Shown one piece after another: positions 7,493-14,846 of a stretch of DNA of 17,670 nucleotides. The position numbers and the translations under genes are program-made. The DNA is taken from assembly GCA_022361315.1 (NCBI GenBank), contig JAKSBB010000300.1:1-17670 (forward strand), written 5' to 3'. The notes under the pieces are model-generated. The model had not been told where the DNA came from. It was given only the letters and a program-made list of their open reading frames with translations, and searched no databases. Positions within the stretch are counted from its first letter, which is position 1; the number at the start of each line of letters is the position of its first letter. The DNA is from Desulfobacterales bacterium (GTDB taxonomy: Bacteria; Desulfobacterota; Desulfobacteria; Desulfobacterales; Desulfobacteraceae).

Positions 7493-7915
7493 TTACTTGA
7501 CGATAAATACCGGGCAGTCTGATTTGTGGAGCACCTGATGGGCCACGGACCCCAGGAACAGGCCTTCAAAGTCTGAGACCCCCCTGGATCCCATAACCAC
7601 CAGATCAATGCGCTCAATCGTTACCACCTCGGCAATGGTGGACCCGGGCAGACCTTCAAGTATCCGGGCCTCAAAGTCCACCCCTGCGGCGGTCAGCATT
7701 TCCTCAAATGGTTGAACCAGGGTTTCCGATGCTTTCATGATTTCATTGACCGCCTGTTGAAAATAGGGCTCGGACAGCACCACCGGAAACCGGCTGTGGC
7801 AGTGGAGCAGAATAATCTTTGATCCGAACTGTTTTGCCAGTTCTATGGCATAGGCGGTTGAATGCCGGGAATGTTCAGATCCGTCCACCGGGTTTAGGAT
7901 CTTGTTGAATTTCAT
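7493..7915 (-). CDS. Universal stress protein, UspA family, ATP-binding type
   Basis: A single-domain, 140-residue cytoplasmic Usp. Asp11 in NPVDGSEHS and the complete nucleotide-binding signature G-x2-G-x9-G-S (MGSRGVSDFEGLFLGS, about residues 108-123) mark the ATP-binding subclass, followed by the usual VLHKSDCPVFIVK end. Such proteins bind ATP as dimers and are linked to stress survival. The AAAGGGGG ribosome site is close to the ATG. The leader has a 7-bp hairpin just upstream of that site, and the promoter carries two 11-bp direct repeats, so expression is probably regulated. It is transcribed alone, with a strong terminator at its 3' end. Confidence 0.94.
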   Translation of the reverse strand: MKFNKILNPVDGSEHSRHSTAYAIELAKQFGSKIILLHCHSRFPVVLSEPYFQQAVNEIMKASETLVQPFEEMLTAAGVDFEARILEGLPGSTIAEVVTIERIDLVVMGSRGVSDFEGLFLGSVAHQVLHKSDCPVFIVK

Positions 7916-7929
7916 CTTACCCCCTTTCA

Positions 7930-7948
7930 GATCCGGAAGGGCCGGATC
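7930..7948 (-). promoter_or_regulatory. Hairpin in the usp leader next to the ribosome-binding site
   Basis: GATCCGG and CCGGATC arms (7 bp) enclose a five-base loop and end a few bases before the AAAGGGGG ribosome site. It could affect leader stability or translation. It is not a terminator for usp because it precedes the gene. Confidence 0.4.
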
Positions 7949-8014
7949 CTTTGTTTGGTGTTTGACTCAGGAGAGATGAGAAGAAAATAACGAACACCTT
8001 TAATCCGTTCACCC

Positions 8015-8053
8015 ATTATACCCTAATTTTTGCCTTAAGTTGACCCTAATTTT
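8015..8053 (-). promoter_or_regulatory. usp promoter with two 11-bp direct repeats
   Basis: A perfect TATAAT -10 lies at 8020-8015 on the minus strand, about 95 bp before the usp start codon. The 11-mer ACCCTAATTTT (plus-strand reading) occurs at 8020-8030 and 8043-8053, a period of 23 bp or about two helix turns. The copies cover the -10 edge and the -35 region. There is no good -35 hexamer, which fits an activator-dependent promoter. Confidence 0.5.
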
Positions 8054-8125
8054 ACGCCTGCGTCTCATTGCACACGAACCATGGGGTTTCTCCTGCCCTT
8101 CCGGGTAAAACTCTATCTTATTTTC

Positions 8126-8154
8126 TTGTAAAGAATCCCTGGGAAGCGTATATT
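8126..8154 (+). promoter_or_regulatory. Predicted promoter of the CheX-HTH gene
   Basis: TTGTAA (8126-8131), a 17-bp spacer and TATATT (8149-8154) give a good sigma-70-type promoter. The predicted start near 8161 leaves a leader of about 29 bases before the ATG at 8190. Confidence 0.6.
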
Positions 8155-8189
8155 ACCGATTGGCTTTTTAATAAAAAAAATGGGCACAG

Positions 8190-9062
8190 ATGGACGTAAA
8201 ATATATAAATCCTTTTATATCTGCCTCAATGGATGTCTTCTCCACCTTTGCCGGTGTGACATCCCGTCCCGGCAAACCGTCCGTCCGTCTCAGTCCCCTG
8301 ACAAGCAAAGACGTCAACGGGTTTATCACCCTGAACGGCCACGGCATCAAGGGCTATTTCATCATCAATTTCTCCGCCGGTTTCCTCAAAGAAATCCTGG
8401 CAGGTATTTTTGATCACACCAGTGCCAGCCAGGAGGAGATCAACGACCTTGCCGGTGAGCTGACCAATATGATCACGGGCTCTGCCAAGGCGGAACTGTC
8501 CAAGCGCGGTTACTTCTTTGACGTGGCTGTGCCACGGATCAGCCATACCACACCTGAGATCCCCGGTGAGATGAAGAAAAAACCCATCATTGTGGTTCCC
8601 TTTGATACCAGGGCCGGCAAATTCCATATTGAAGCCTCTCTCCAGCGCATCGAAGAAGACTTCCTTCAGGACACCATGCCTGAAGTCGAGGCCCCGGAGG
8701 GCTATATCTCGGTGGAGACCTTTGCCAAAGAGGTCCATATGGACCCCATCAAGGTCAGACGATTTTTAAAAACAGGGTTTCTCAGCGGAAAAAAGATCTC
8801 CAACAGTCAATGGCATATTCCTGAAAAAGAATTGTTCAAAATTTCCGGTTATCGCCCCCGGAAAAACAAACCCATTACAAAACCATCACAACTCCTATTG
8901 GACGAAACCATCTCTGTGGAAGAATTCTCACGGCTCTCCGGCCTGACCTCCGCAAGAATTAAAAATTTTTTGCGCACCGGTTTTCTCAAGGGGGTTCAGG
9001 ATGAGAAAAAGGTCTGGCGGGTTCGCCGCGGACAGGTATCAAAATTTATCAAGCATACCTGA
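8190..9062 (+). CDS. CheX-like phosphatase domain fused to two helix-turn-helix modules
   Basis: A 290-residue soluble protein. Residues 1-151 look like CheX, the CheC/CheX/FliY-type phosphatase of phosphorylated response regulators. The start MDVKYINPFISASMDVF is typical, the catalytic E-x-x-N motif is present once as Glu90-Leu-Thr-Asn93 in GELTNMI, and PFDTRAGKFHIEASL forms the last strand. A linker follows, then two tandem, mutually similar MerR/excisionase-like units: ISVETFAKEVHMDPIKVRRF at 173-192 and ISVEEFSRLSGLTSARIKNF at 241-260. Each continues with TGFL and a Trp-containing wing. Ordinary CheX has no such tail. The ATG has a weak ribosome site; a later in-frame ATG at 8229 would remove the first CheX helix. 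It converges with a response-regulator gene 11 bp away, a possible partner. Function as a phosphatase-coupled DNA-binding protein is inference. Confidence 0.85.
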   Translation: MDVKYINPFISASMDVFSTFAGVTSRPGKPSVRLSPLTSKDVNGFITLNGHGIKGYFIINFSAGFLKEILAGIFDHTSASQEEINDLAGELTNMITGSAKAELSKRGYFFDVAVPRISHTTPEIPGEMKKKPIIVVPFDTRAGKFHIEASLQRIEEDFLQDTMPEVEAPEGYISVETFAKEVHMDPIKVRRFLKTGFLSGKKISNSQWHIPEKELFKISGYRPRKNKPITKPSQLLLDETISVEEFSRLSGLTSARIKNFLRTGFLKGVQDEKKVWRVRRGQVSKFIKHT

Positions 9063-9089
9063 ACGGGCTTGTTTTACTTCTTTTTTTTT
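9050..9089 (+). terminator. Weak terminator after the CheX-HTH gene
   Basis: A 5-bp stem (CAAGC/GCTTG) with a 12-base loop spans the stop codon. It is followed by TTTTACTTC and a run of nine T. The T-run also encodes the lysine-rich tail of the convergent response regulator. Confidence 0.35.
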
Positions 9090-9643
9090 CTTTTCTGATA
9101 CCAATCCTCTTTGCCGTAAAGTGAGTCGCAGCAGGACGGACACAGCCCATGACTGAATTTAAGGTGGGTGTTTTTTGCAAAGTATGTTTCCATCTGTTCC
9201 CATACCCCCTTGTCATCGCGGATATTTTTACAATGGGAACAAATGGGGATCAACTCGCGCAACAGGGTTATTTCAACATGGGTTTTCACCCGGGCCAGCA
9301 GTTCAAGGGAGTTAAAGGGCTTTTTGATATAGTCAACACAACCGGATTCAAACGCCTTGATCAGATCATCGTTTTCTGATTTCGCCGTTAGAAAAATAAC
9401 CGGAATACTCATGGTAAACGGATCCTGTTTGATCTTTTGGCAGACCTCATAGCCATCCATCCCCGGCATCATGATATCAAGCAGGATCAGATCGGGTTTG
9501 GTGTCCTCAAGAAAGGCAATGGCCTTAAACCCGTCCTCTGCAATCCCCACCTCGTACCCGTTCTTCTTGAGAAGTGCCCCCAGAAACTGGAGGTTTTTAA
9601 GATTGTCGTCAACAATCAATATGAGCGGCTTTTTAGGATTCAT
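9074..9643 (-). CDS. Response regulator with C-terminal four-cysteine module
   Basis: A 189-residue protein. Residues 6-125 form a complete receiver domain: acidic pair Asp12-Asp13, phospho-acceptor Asp56 in LILLDIMMPGMDG, Thr86 and Lys108 in KKPF. There is no DNA-binding or enzymatic output. Instead residues 130-175 hold ELIPICSHCKNIRDDKG, then SHGLCPSCC, so Cys135-x2-Cys138 and Cys168-x2-Cys171 could bind a metal or act as a redox pair. This short module recurs at the C-terminus of many sensor and receiver proteins, with unknown function. The tail is KKRKKKK-like and basic. It is the last gene of the binding protein-kinase-regulator operon, 39 bp after the kinase. Its ribosome site is weak (GAAACGAG about 14 bases upstream), but no better start exists. 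Confidence 0.9.
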   Translation of the reverse strand: MNPKKPLILIVDDNLKNLQFLGALLKKNGYEVGIAEDGFKAIAFLEDTKPDLILLDIMMPGMDGYEVCQKIKQDPFTMSIPVIFLTAKSENDDLIKAFESGCVDYIKKPFNSLELLARVKTHVEITLLRELIPICSHCKNIRDDKGVWEQMETYFAKNTHLKFSHGLCPSCCDSLYGKEDWYQKRKKKK

Positions 9644-9682
9644 CCCGTTAGAACTCGTTTCAATTCGATTTGCGCATTTCAG

Positions 9683-12094
9683 CTATTCTATCATATTAAT
9701 GAATTCATCCATACGCCTGTTTATCTTTTTGATTTCAAAAAGATCCGCATCCGATAACAGGTCCTTCCCGAACCGGGTCAGCTCTGCCACATCATAGGCG
9801 TCGCCAAGGGCTATCAGTTCCTGCCCGAGTGCTTCCAGCCGGCCCATGACAAAAGAGACTTTCAACTTTTTCATGCCAGGCACCACCCCGGCCACAAGTT
9901 CCTCTTTTAACGCACCATTTTTTGTTATTTCTTCTGCCAGAGCAATACAGGAGTCGTCCCGATCCGTATCAACCGGATCTTGATCCATCACCCCATTGAG
10001 TTTATTTTGTTTACCGGCAGTGGGGTCCTGGTGCGCGGAGACTGTGACGGATTTCAGAATAACATTGAAAACCGATCCTCTGGGCTGGTTTGGTCCGACC
10101 TCTATCCGGCCGTCCATCATCTCAACCAGTTTTTTACATATGGGGAGCCCGAGCCCGGTGCCGCCATACGCCTCATGGTCCTGCCCTTTCTGCTGTTCAA
10201 AGGGTTGAAAGATGGTGTCGCGCATCTCCTTGGGAATTCCTATTCCGGTGTCTGCTACGGATATCCGTAAACATATCCGGCCGTTGGCGTCTGCCTCTCC
10301 TTCCCGAGCGGCCCGCAAATGAATATGCCCGGCCTGTGTAAACTTTACGGCATTGCCCACGAGATTGAATAAAATCTGTCGTAACCTGGATTCATCCAGC
10401 AAAAGACACAGCGGCAATTTCTCATCAATACCGGTTGTCAATTCAACATCCTGATCCACCAGTTTGAGTCTGAAAATCTGGTCAATTTCCTCAAACAGAT
10501 TCTGAAGTCTTGTCTCCCTGGACCGGATATTCATTTTACCGGCCTCGATTTTGGACAGATCCAGGATATCGTTGATCAATACAAGCAGGCTCTTTCCGGC
10601 GGTTTTTATGGCATCCAGATAGCTTTTCTGCTTGGGATCGGAAACCGTACCGGATAATAACTCACTGAATCCTGTAACGGCATTCAGAGGGGTTCTGAGT
10701 TCATGGCTCATATTTGCCAGAAACTGCCCCTTTGCCTGGTCGGCTTTTTCAGCCTTTTCTTTGGCCTCTCTCAGTTCAATCTCAGCGCGTTGGCGCTGTC
10801 CGACAAATTTCCCCAGGGCGATGGACATGGCGCTGATTTCATCCTGCCCGGATATGGGAATGTCCGTATCAATACCGTCTGCCTGCAGTTGCATGGCATA
10901 TTGAAGGGATAATATCCGCTTAACAATACGGTTTCCCACAAAGAACCATCCGATGAACAAGGTGAAGACCACCACCGTCACGGCTGTAAAGAGTTGAAGA
11001 TATCGGCTCTGGACCAGGCGATTATTGAGATGGTCCGAGGCATTATCAACCACATGTCCGGCATTTTCAACCAGGGCCTCCACCGTCATTTCGAGGTCTT
11101 CTGACAAATGGATATTCTCCGTGGCCACTGTCAGGACTTTGTTGCGCGCTTCAAGCTCTGCCAGTCTCAGATTAAAAATGCTCCGTTCTCCCCGGCCAAA
11201 TGCCAGAAGGGGTATGGCAGTGACCAACACCTTTCTATTTTCAGGGGTCGAGGCGGACAGAATAAGACGAAGCTCACGGACAGAATCCAGCAATTCCAGA
11301 TACTGGACCTGCAAGGCATGAATTCGTTCCGGCGAATCTATGGAAGCCGCTTCGTGTAGAAGTCCGACGGCAAGGTAGGCCGCCGCCACCATTTCAAGAT
11401 TGGCCCGCATTTCTCCGGCTTCCATGTTAATCATGGTTTCAAGTCCGACCCGTAACTCATCATCCAGTTTTTCTGCATACTTAAGGCTGTCCTCCTCCGA
11501 AAGACGGGAGAGGGCTGCCCTGATTTTATCATTGATGGCTTTCCCCCGGGTCAGAAAGGTCACATATCCCTGTCGAATTCTGGGTTTTGCAATTTCGATA
11601 AAAATCTGATGCTTCTGACGCAACTCAGCACTGGCAGCGTCCAATTCGTGATGGGCTGCGATAAAGCGCCCGGACAATTCATTCTGTAATTTAAAATTTT
11701 CCGTCAACCGTGCAAACCGAACCTTAAGACCCGCCACATCCACCATGGTGGAATCAAGACCGCTTAGCTCATCCAACAACCCATGAATCGTAAGCATTCG
11801 TTTTTGAAGAGTATGTACCAGTGCCTGTCTTTCCTGATCATCTTTCAGGCCGGCAAATTGATTGGCATAGGCCACAAAACCTTTTGCCTCCTTTGCAAGG
11901 CTCTGCGCAATGATGGCCTCGGGCAGAATGGTCCGCACAATATGATGCATCTGACGCTGGCTGCCTGAAACGGAAAACCAGGCAATCACCGCAGAGGCAA
12001 CCGCAAGTATGGCCACAAGGGAATAAGCGGCAAGAATCTGATACTGAATTCCGAACTTTACCTTTGGCACCTGATCGGAAGGGGTATGTTTCAT
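9683..12094 (-). CDS. Membrane sensor histidine kinase with long helical sensor region
   Basis: An 803-residue kinase. TM1 is at about 17-40. A roughly 325-residue, almost all-helical extracytoplasmic region follows (about 41-365). TM2 is at about 366-388 and HAMP at about 389-440. HisKA has His464 in NMSHELRTPLN. The ATPase domain has the N-box around Asn581, DTGIGIP at 615-621 and GGTGLGL at 644-650. The last about 100 residues resemble a C-terminal Hpt-like helical bundle but contain no histidine, so they cannot be a phosphotransfer site. The layout and the preceding periplasmic binding protein gene recall TorS/TorT, where the binding protein docks on the kinase sensor. The frame stays open to 12208, inside the upstream gene; the ATG at 12094, 4 bp after that gene's stop, is the sensible start and sits right before TM1. 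Translational coupling is likely. Confidence 0.92.
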   Translation of the reverse strand: MKHTPSDQVPKVKFGIQYQILAAYSLVAILAVASAVIAWFSVSGSQRQMHHIVRTILPEAIIAQSLAKEAKGFVAYANQFAGLKDDQERQALVHTLQKRMLTIHGLLDELSGLDSTMVDVAGLKVRFARLTENFKLQNELSGRFIAAHHELDAASAELRQKHQIFIEIAKPRIRQGYVTFLTRGKAINDKIRAALSRLSEEDSLKYAEKLDDELRVGLETMINMEAGEMRANLEMVAAAYLAVGLLHEAASIDSPERIHALQVQYLELLDSVRELRLILSASTPENRKVLVTAIPLLAFGRGERSIFNLRLAELEARNKVLTVATENIHLSEDLEMTVEALVENAGHVVDNASDHLNNRLVQSRYLQLFTAVTVVVFTLFIGWFFVGNRIVKRILSLQYAMQLQADGIDTDIPISGQDEISAMSIALGKFVGQRQRAEIELREAKEKAEKADQAKGQFLANMSHELRTPLNAVTGFSELLSGTVSDPKQKSYLDAIKTAGKSLLVLINDILDLSKIEAGKMNIRSRETRLQNLFEEIDQIFRLKLVDQDVELTTGIDEKLPLCLLLDESRLRQILFNLVGNAVKFTQAGHIHLRAAREGEADANGRICLRISVADTGIGIPKEMRDTIFQPFEQQKGQDHEAYGGTGLGLPICKKLVEMMDGRIEVGPNQPRGSVFNVILKSVTVSAHQDPTAGKQNKLNGVMDQDPVDTDRDDSCIALAEEITKNGALKEELVAGVVPGMKKLKVSFVMGRLEALGQELIALGDAYDVAELTRFGKDLLSDADLFEIKKINRRMDEFINMIE

Positions 12095-12098
12095 TGAA

Positions 12099-13337
12099 CT
12101 AAAAATTTGCCTCTTTGACGGCAGCCACCAGATCGGCCGCAGCGTTTTCAGGGTCAGGCGTCTCGCTGTTCCAGAACCCATGGACCACGTCCAGTATGGC
12201 ACTGGCAATGACGGTGGGGTTGGCCATGTTCAGGTTGGGCAGCACCTGACCTTCGCGGATGGTTTTAATCCCCAGTTTGGCACAGTCATCAAAGCCTTCA
12301 AGGGAGACATCTGTCCTTGGGGGGACAGCACCTTTTTTCAGGTTAAACCGGCGCTGCACCTCAGGATCCATGGCCACCTCAGCCAGAATAGCCTGTGCCT
12401 TCAATGCCTTGGGATCTTTCAGGGCAACCATGGCAAAGGCATCGGACCCCACCCAATAGGTCCCTTCGGTACCGGGGCAGAGCCGGCAGGCGATTTCCTC
12501 GCCCGCAGTCATCCCCGCCCTTAAAAATTCTCCCTTCACCCAGTCCCCCATAATCTGGAAGGCGGCTTCTCCTTTGATCACCAGATCGGTGGTCTCCGCC
12601 CAGTTTCGTCCCGGACTCTTCTCATCCACAAAGGGTTTAAGCGACGCAAATTCCCGAAATGCCCGGACCATCTCAGGACTACCCAATGCATTTAGATCCC
12701 TTTTCACAAATGCATCCATATAAAACTTAGGTCCCAGAACCGAAATCACAACATTATGAAAGAGAATCGTTTCCTGCCAGGCCTGTCCCCCCAGAGCCAG
12801 GGGAATAAATCCTTTTTCTTTTATTACGGCGGCGGTTTTCTTAAAGTCCTCCCAGGTGTCGGGCATGGATACGTTGCATGCCTCTAAAACGCGCCGGCTG
12901 GCCCAGAGCCAGTTGGAGCCGTGGAGGGTTGTGGGCACCACCACCACTTTTCCGTCAATGTTAATCAAATCCCAGATGATCTCAGGCAGGACCTTTTCCC
13001 ACTCATGCTTCCGGGCGATCTCATGGACATCCCCAAGAAGCCCCTCTTCATAAAGATCCTTTATCATTACCCCCACATGCCATTGAACAATGGTCGGCGG
13101 ATTGCCTGAAAACATTCGGGAAAGTGCAGCGGTTTTTGCATGGTACGAATCTTTCACCGGGGTATCCAGCCAGGTATTGCCCTGGGATTCAAATTCATCC
13201 ACAAGCACTTTGAGTGCGGCGGCCTCCCCTCCGGAAACCCACCAGTGGATCACCTCAGCCTGATATTGTCCAAAGGCCTTGGGCTGGAATAATGAACACA
13301 CGAAAAGAGAAATAATAAGATACGATTTCCAGTTCAT
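12099..13337 (-). CDS. Periplasmic binding protein, sugar-type family 1, partner of the kinase
   Basis: A 412-residue exported protein of the family 1 (MalE/COG1653-like) solute-binding group. The signal peptide is residues 1-23 or so (MNWK, core YLIISLFVCSLF, cleavage near AFG-QY). Mature-protein features include EVIHWWVSGGEAAALKVLV, PPTIVQWHVG, the hinge-type VVVPTTLHGSNWLW, and GDWVKGEF with GSDAFAMVAL in the second lobe, as in glucose- or oligosaccharide-binding members. The ATG at 13337 is chosen because AAGGGGAG (13352-13345) sits 7 bases before it. The open frame extends to a TTG at 13355 and another ATG at 13343, but these overlap or crowd that ribosome site. No ABC permease or ATPase is adjacent; the next gene is a histidine kinase 4 bp away. 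A signalling receptor role rather than transport is therefore likely, by inference. Confidence 0.9.
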   Translation of the reverse strand: MNWKSYLIISLFVCSLFQPKAFGQYQAEVIHWWVSGGEAAALKVLVDEFESQGNTWLDTPVKDSYHAKTAALSRMFSGNPPTIVQWHVGVMIKDLYEEGLLGDVHEIARKHEWEKVLPEIIWDLINIDGKVVVVPTTLHGSNWLWASRRVLEACNVSMPDTWEDFKKTAAVIKEKGFIPLALGGQAWQETILFHNVVISVLGPKFYMDAFVKRDLNALGSPEMVRAFREFASLKPFVDEKSPGRNWAETTDLVIKGEAAFQIMGDWVKGEFLRAGMTAGEEIACRLCPGTEGTYWVGSDAFAMVALKDPKALKAQAILAEVAMDPEVQRRFNLKKGAVPPRTDVSLEGFDDCAKLGIKTIREGQVLPNLNMANPTVIASAILDVVHGFWNSETPDPENAAADLVAAVKEANF

Positions 13338-13378
13338 ACGCATTCTCCCCTTCAAAAATCGTCGGATACATTGACACG

Positions 13379-13441
13379 CCGCAAATTACTGAATTCGTCA
13401 TACTACCACGAAAGAAACCGCAACCACAACCTGATTTGCGG
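13379..13441. repeat. 8-bp inverted repeat flanking the binding protein operon promoter
   Basis: CCGCAAAT (13379-13386) and ATTTGCGG (13434-13441) are perfect inverted copies 47 bp apart. They bracket the only plausible promoter of the binding protein-kinase-regulator operon. They could be paired operator half-sites or coincidence. Confidence 0.3.
13400..13429 (-). promoter_or_regulatory. Possible promoter of the binding protein-kinase-regulator operon
   Basis: On the minus strand TTGTGG (13429-13424), an 18-bp spacer and TAGTAT (13405-13400) form a moderate sigma-70-type match about 63 bp before the start codon at 13337. Confidence 0.35.
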
Positions 13442-13449
13442 GACGGATT

Positions 13450-13483
13450 AACGGGGCAAAGCCGGTGCCGGCTCTGCCCCGTT
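13450..13483 (-). terminator. Strong hairpin after the lyase-like gene, probable terminator
   Basis: AACGGGGCA/TGCCCCGTT (9 bp) and AGCCGG/CCGGCT (6 bp) stack with one A-C mismatch and a very tight loop. It begins 37 bases after the stop codon of the lyase-like gene and separates it from the binding protein operon. No T-run follows on either strand, so termination may be Rho-assisted, or the hairpin may protect the 3' end. Confidence 0.55.
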
Positions 13484-13520
13484 GGGAAAGGAGGAGAACA
13501 CCCTATAACACGTTCCGGGG

Positions 13521-14699
13521 TTATCCGGCATATAGCCGGGTAACGCTTTCAGGGAGTTTGCCTTTTGTAATCATAAAGGAACGGCAAAGCATGAAGTCGC
13601 GATTCAATTTCTTCTGATTCGCCGCAAAGGTATCCACCACATCTGCTTTGAAGTTTTTACCCAGGGTGATCAATTCATCCAGATCAATACCAGTGTCCAC
13701 CCCGAGTTCATGAAACATGGCCACCATATCCTCGGTGGAAATCAACCCATGGTTGAAATGATCACTGTAATAATCCCCCTCACGCCCCTCTATAGTCACC
13801 CCGTCCACCGTATTGGCCGGCTGACCACCGATTCCTGAGAGACAGGATTCAAACCGGATGATACCGGCTTTCAGGGCGGCTGCCGCATTTCGAAGGGCAG
13901 AGGCCATATTTTTCGTATGAAAATGGGCGATATAGAGTTTGGGATCCGCATAGTCCCTGCCGTCCGGCCCCTTGCCCATCTCCTCAGGGTCAAGCACACG
14001 GCTGAAAAATTCATAGGACTTATGATAATCCGTCACGGAACCGTCATGATCGGCCAGTTCAATGTCGTCGGCCCCGCAATCCAGATACCGTTTGACAAAA
14101 CTGATGGCGATATCCAGCTTCTCATCCATGCTGTATTGCTTGTTGAATGTCTCAAAAGGACTGCCCCAGATGGTACTGACCGTGCCATTGACCACCATGC
14201 CGCGGCTATGTGCGGCTTTAATGGTCTGCTCGGTCATTTCAAAATACTGGTCATGGGTTTTACCGGAATTGGCCATCTGATGTTCCGGACAGGTGGAGGT
14301 CATCTGCAGGATACGATCCGGACCATGGCCGGCGTCAAAATCTTTAAAGGCCCTTTCAGCACCGCTTTCATGGATGGATACCGCAGTCAGTTCCACATCC
14401 CCGCCGTTGCGCTTCATCATTTCGCCGATGGTTCTGCCGTCAGGTGCTTTGGTTTCGCTGTTGAGAAGACGTTTCAGCACCTCCGTGGCATCCGGGAAAA
14501 AGGGGACGAATTTTGGATGGCCGTAGTTGGTGGCTTCCATCCGTTTAAACCCCGCCAGAATCAGACCTTCCAGGTATTTGACCTTGGTATCCGTATCAAT
14601 TACGGTCTCCAGCGACTGCAAACCGTCCCTAATGCTGATATCGCTCAGTTCTACTTTTTTACCCCTGAATTGATCCTTGGCAATATAAAGTTCTGTCAT
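13521..14699 (-). CDS. HMG-CoA lyase-like DRE-TIM metallolyase superfamily protein
   Basis: A 392-residue TIM-barrel protein of the HMG-CoA lyase/isopropylmalate synthase (DRE-TIM) superfamily, longer than the roughly 300 residues of bacterial HMG-CoA lyase. The metal and catalytic framework is present: Arg24-Asp25 in SIRDGLQ and His259-x-His261 with Asn264 in AHFHTKN. The glycine loop reads SGIGGQP (288-294), with Gln293 where true HMG-CoA lyase has its catalytic Cys in GGCP, so a different substrate or chemistry is likely. A cleavage or condensation of an acyl-CoA in branched-chain metabolism is a reasonable guess, not a demonstration. GGGGAGGG lies just before the ATG. A near-consensus promoter with a TetR-type operator lies about 150-200 bp upstream, linking it to tetR-icmF. 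A 3' hairpin marks a single-gene unit. Confidence 0.85.
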   Translation of the reverse strand: MTELYIAKDQFRGKKVELSDISIRDGLQSLETVIDTDTKVKYLEGLILAGFKRMEATNYGHPKFVPFFPDATEVLKRLLNSETKAPDGRTIGEMMKRNGGDVELTAVSIHESGAERAFKDFDAGHGPDRILQMTSTCPEHQMANSGKTHDQYFEMTEQTIKAAHSRGMVVNGTVSTIWGSPFETFNKQYSMDEKLDIAISFVKRYLDCGADDIELADHDGSVTDYHKSYEFFSRVLDPEEMGKGPDGRDYADPKLYIAHFHTKNMASALRNAAAALKAGIIRFESCLSGIGGQPANTVDGVTIEGREGDYYSDHFNHGLISTEDMVAMFHELGVDTGIDLDELITLGKNFKADVVDTFAANQKKLNRDFMLCRSFMITKGKLPESVTRLYAG

Positions 14700-14846
14700 C
14701 TTCCCTCCCCTTTTTGTTACTGATAATTAGTCAGATCGAAATTTAAGGATGGCTGCGGTTCGAAAATTAGAGATGTCGTTGGGTTGCTGTCCTTTTTTCG
14801 TTGCTCCTTTAGCTTAATATACCTGTTTTGCTCGAAATAATTTTGT

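Noticed and set aside
13917..14723. Plus-strand open frame of 268 codons opposite the lyase-like gene
   Set aside because: The minus frame has complete DRE-TIM motifs, a good ribosome site and a promoter; the plus frame has none of these.
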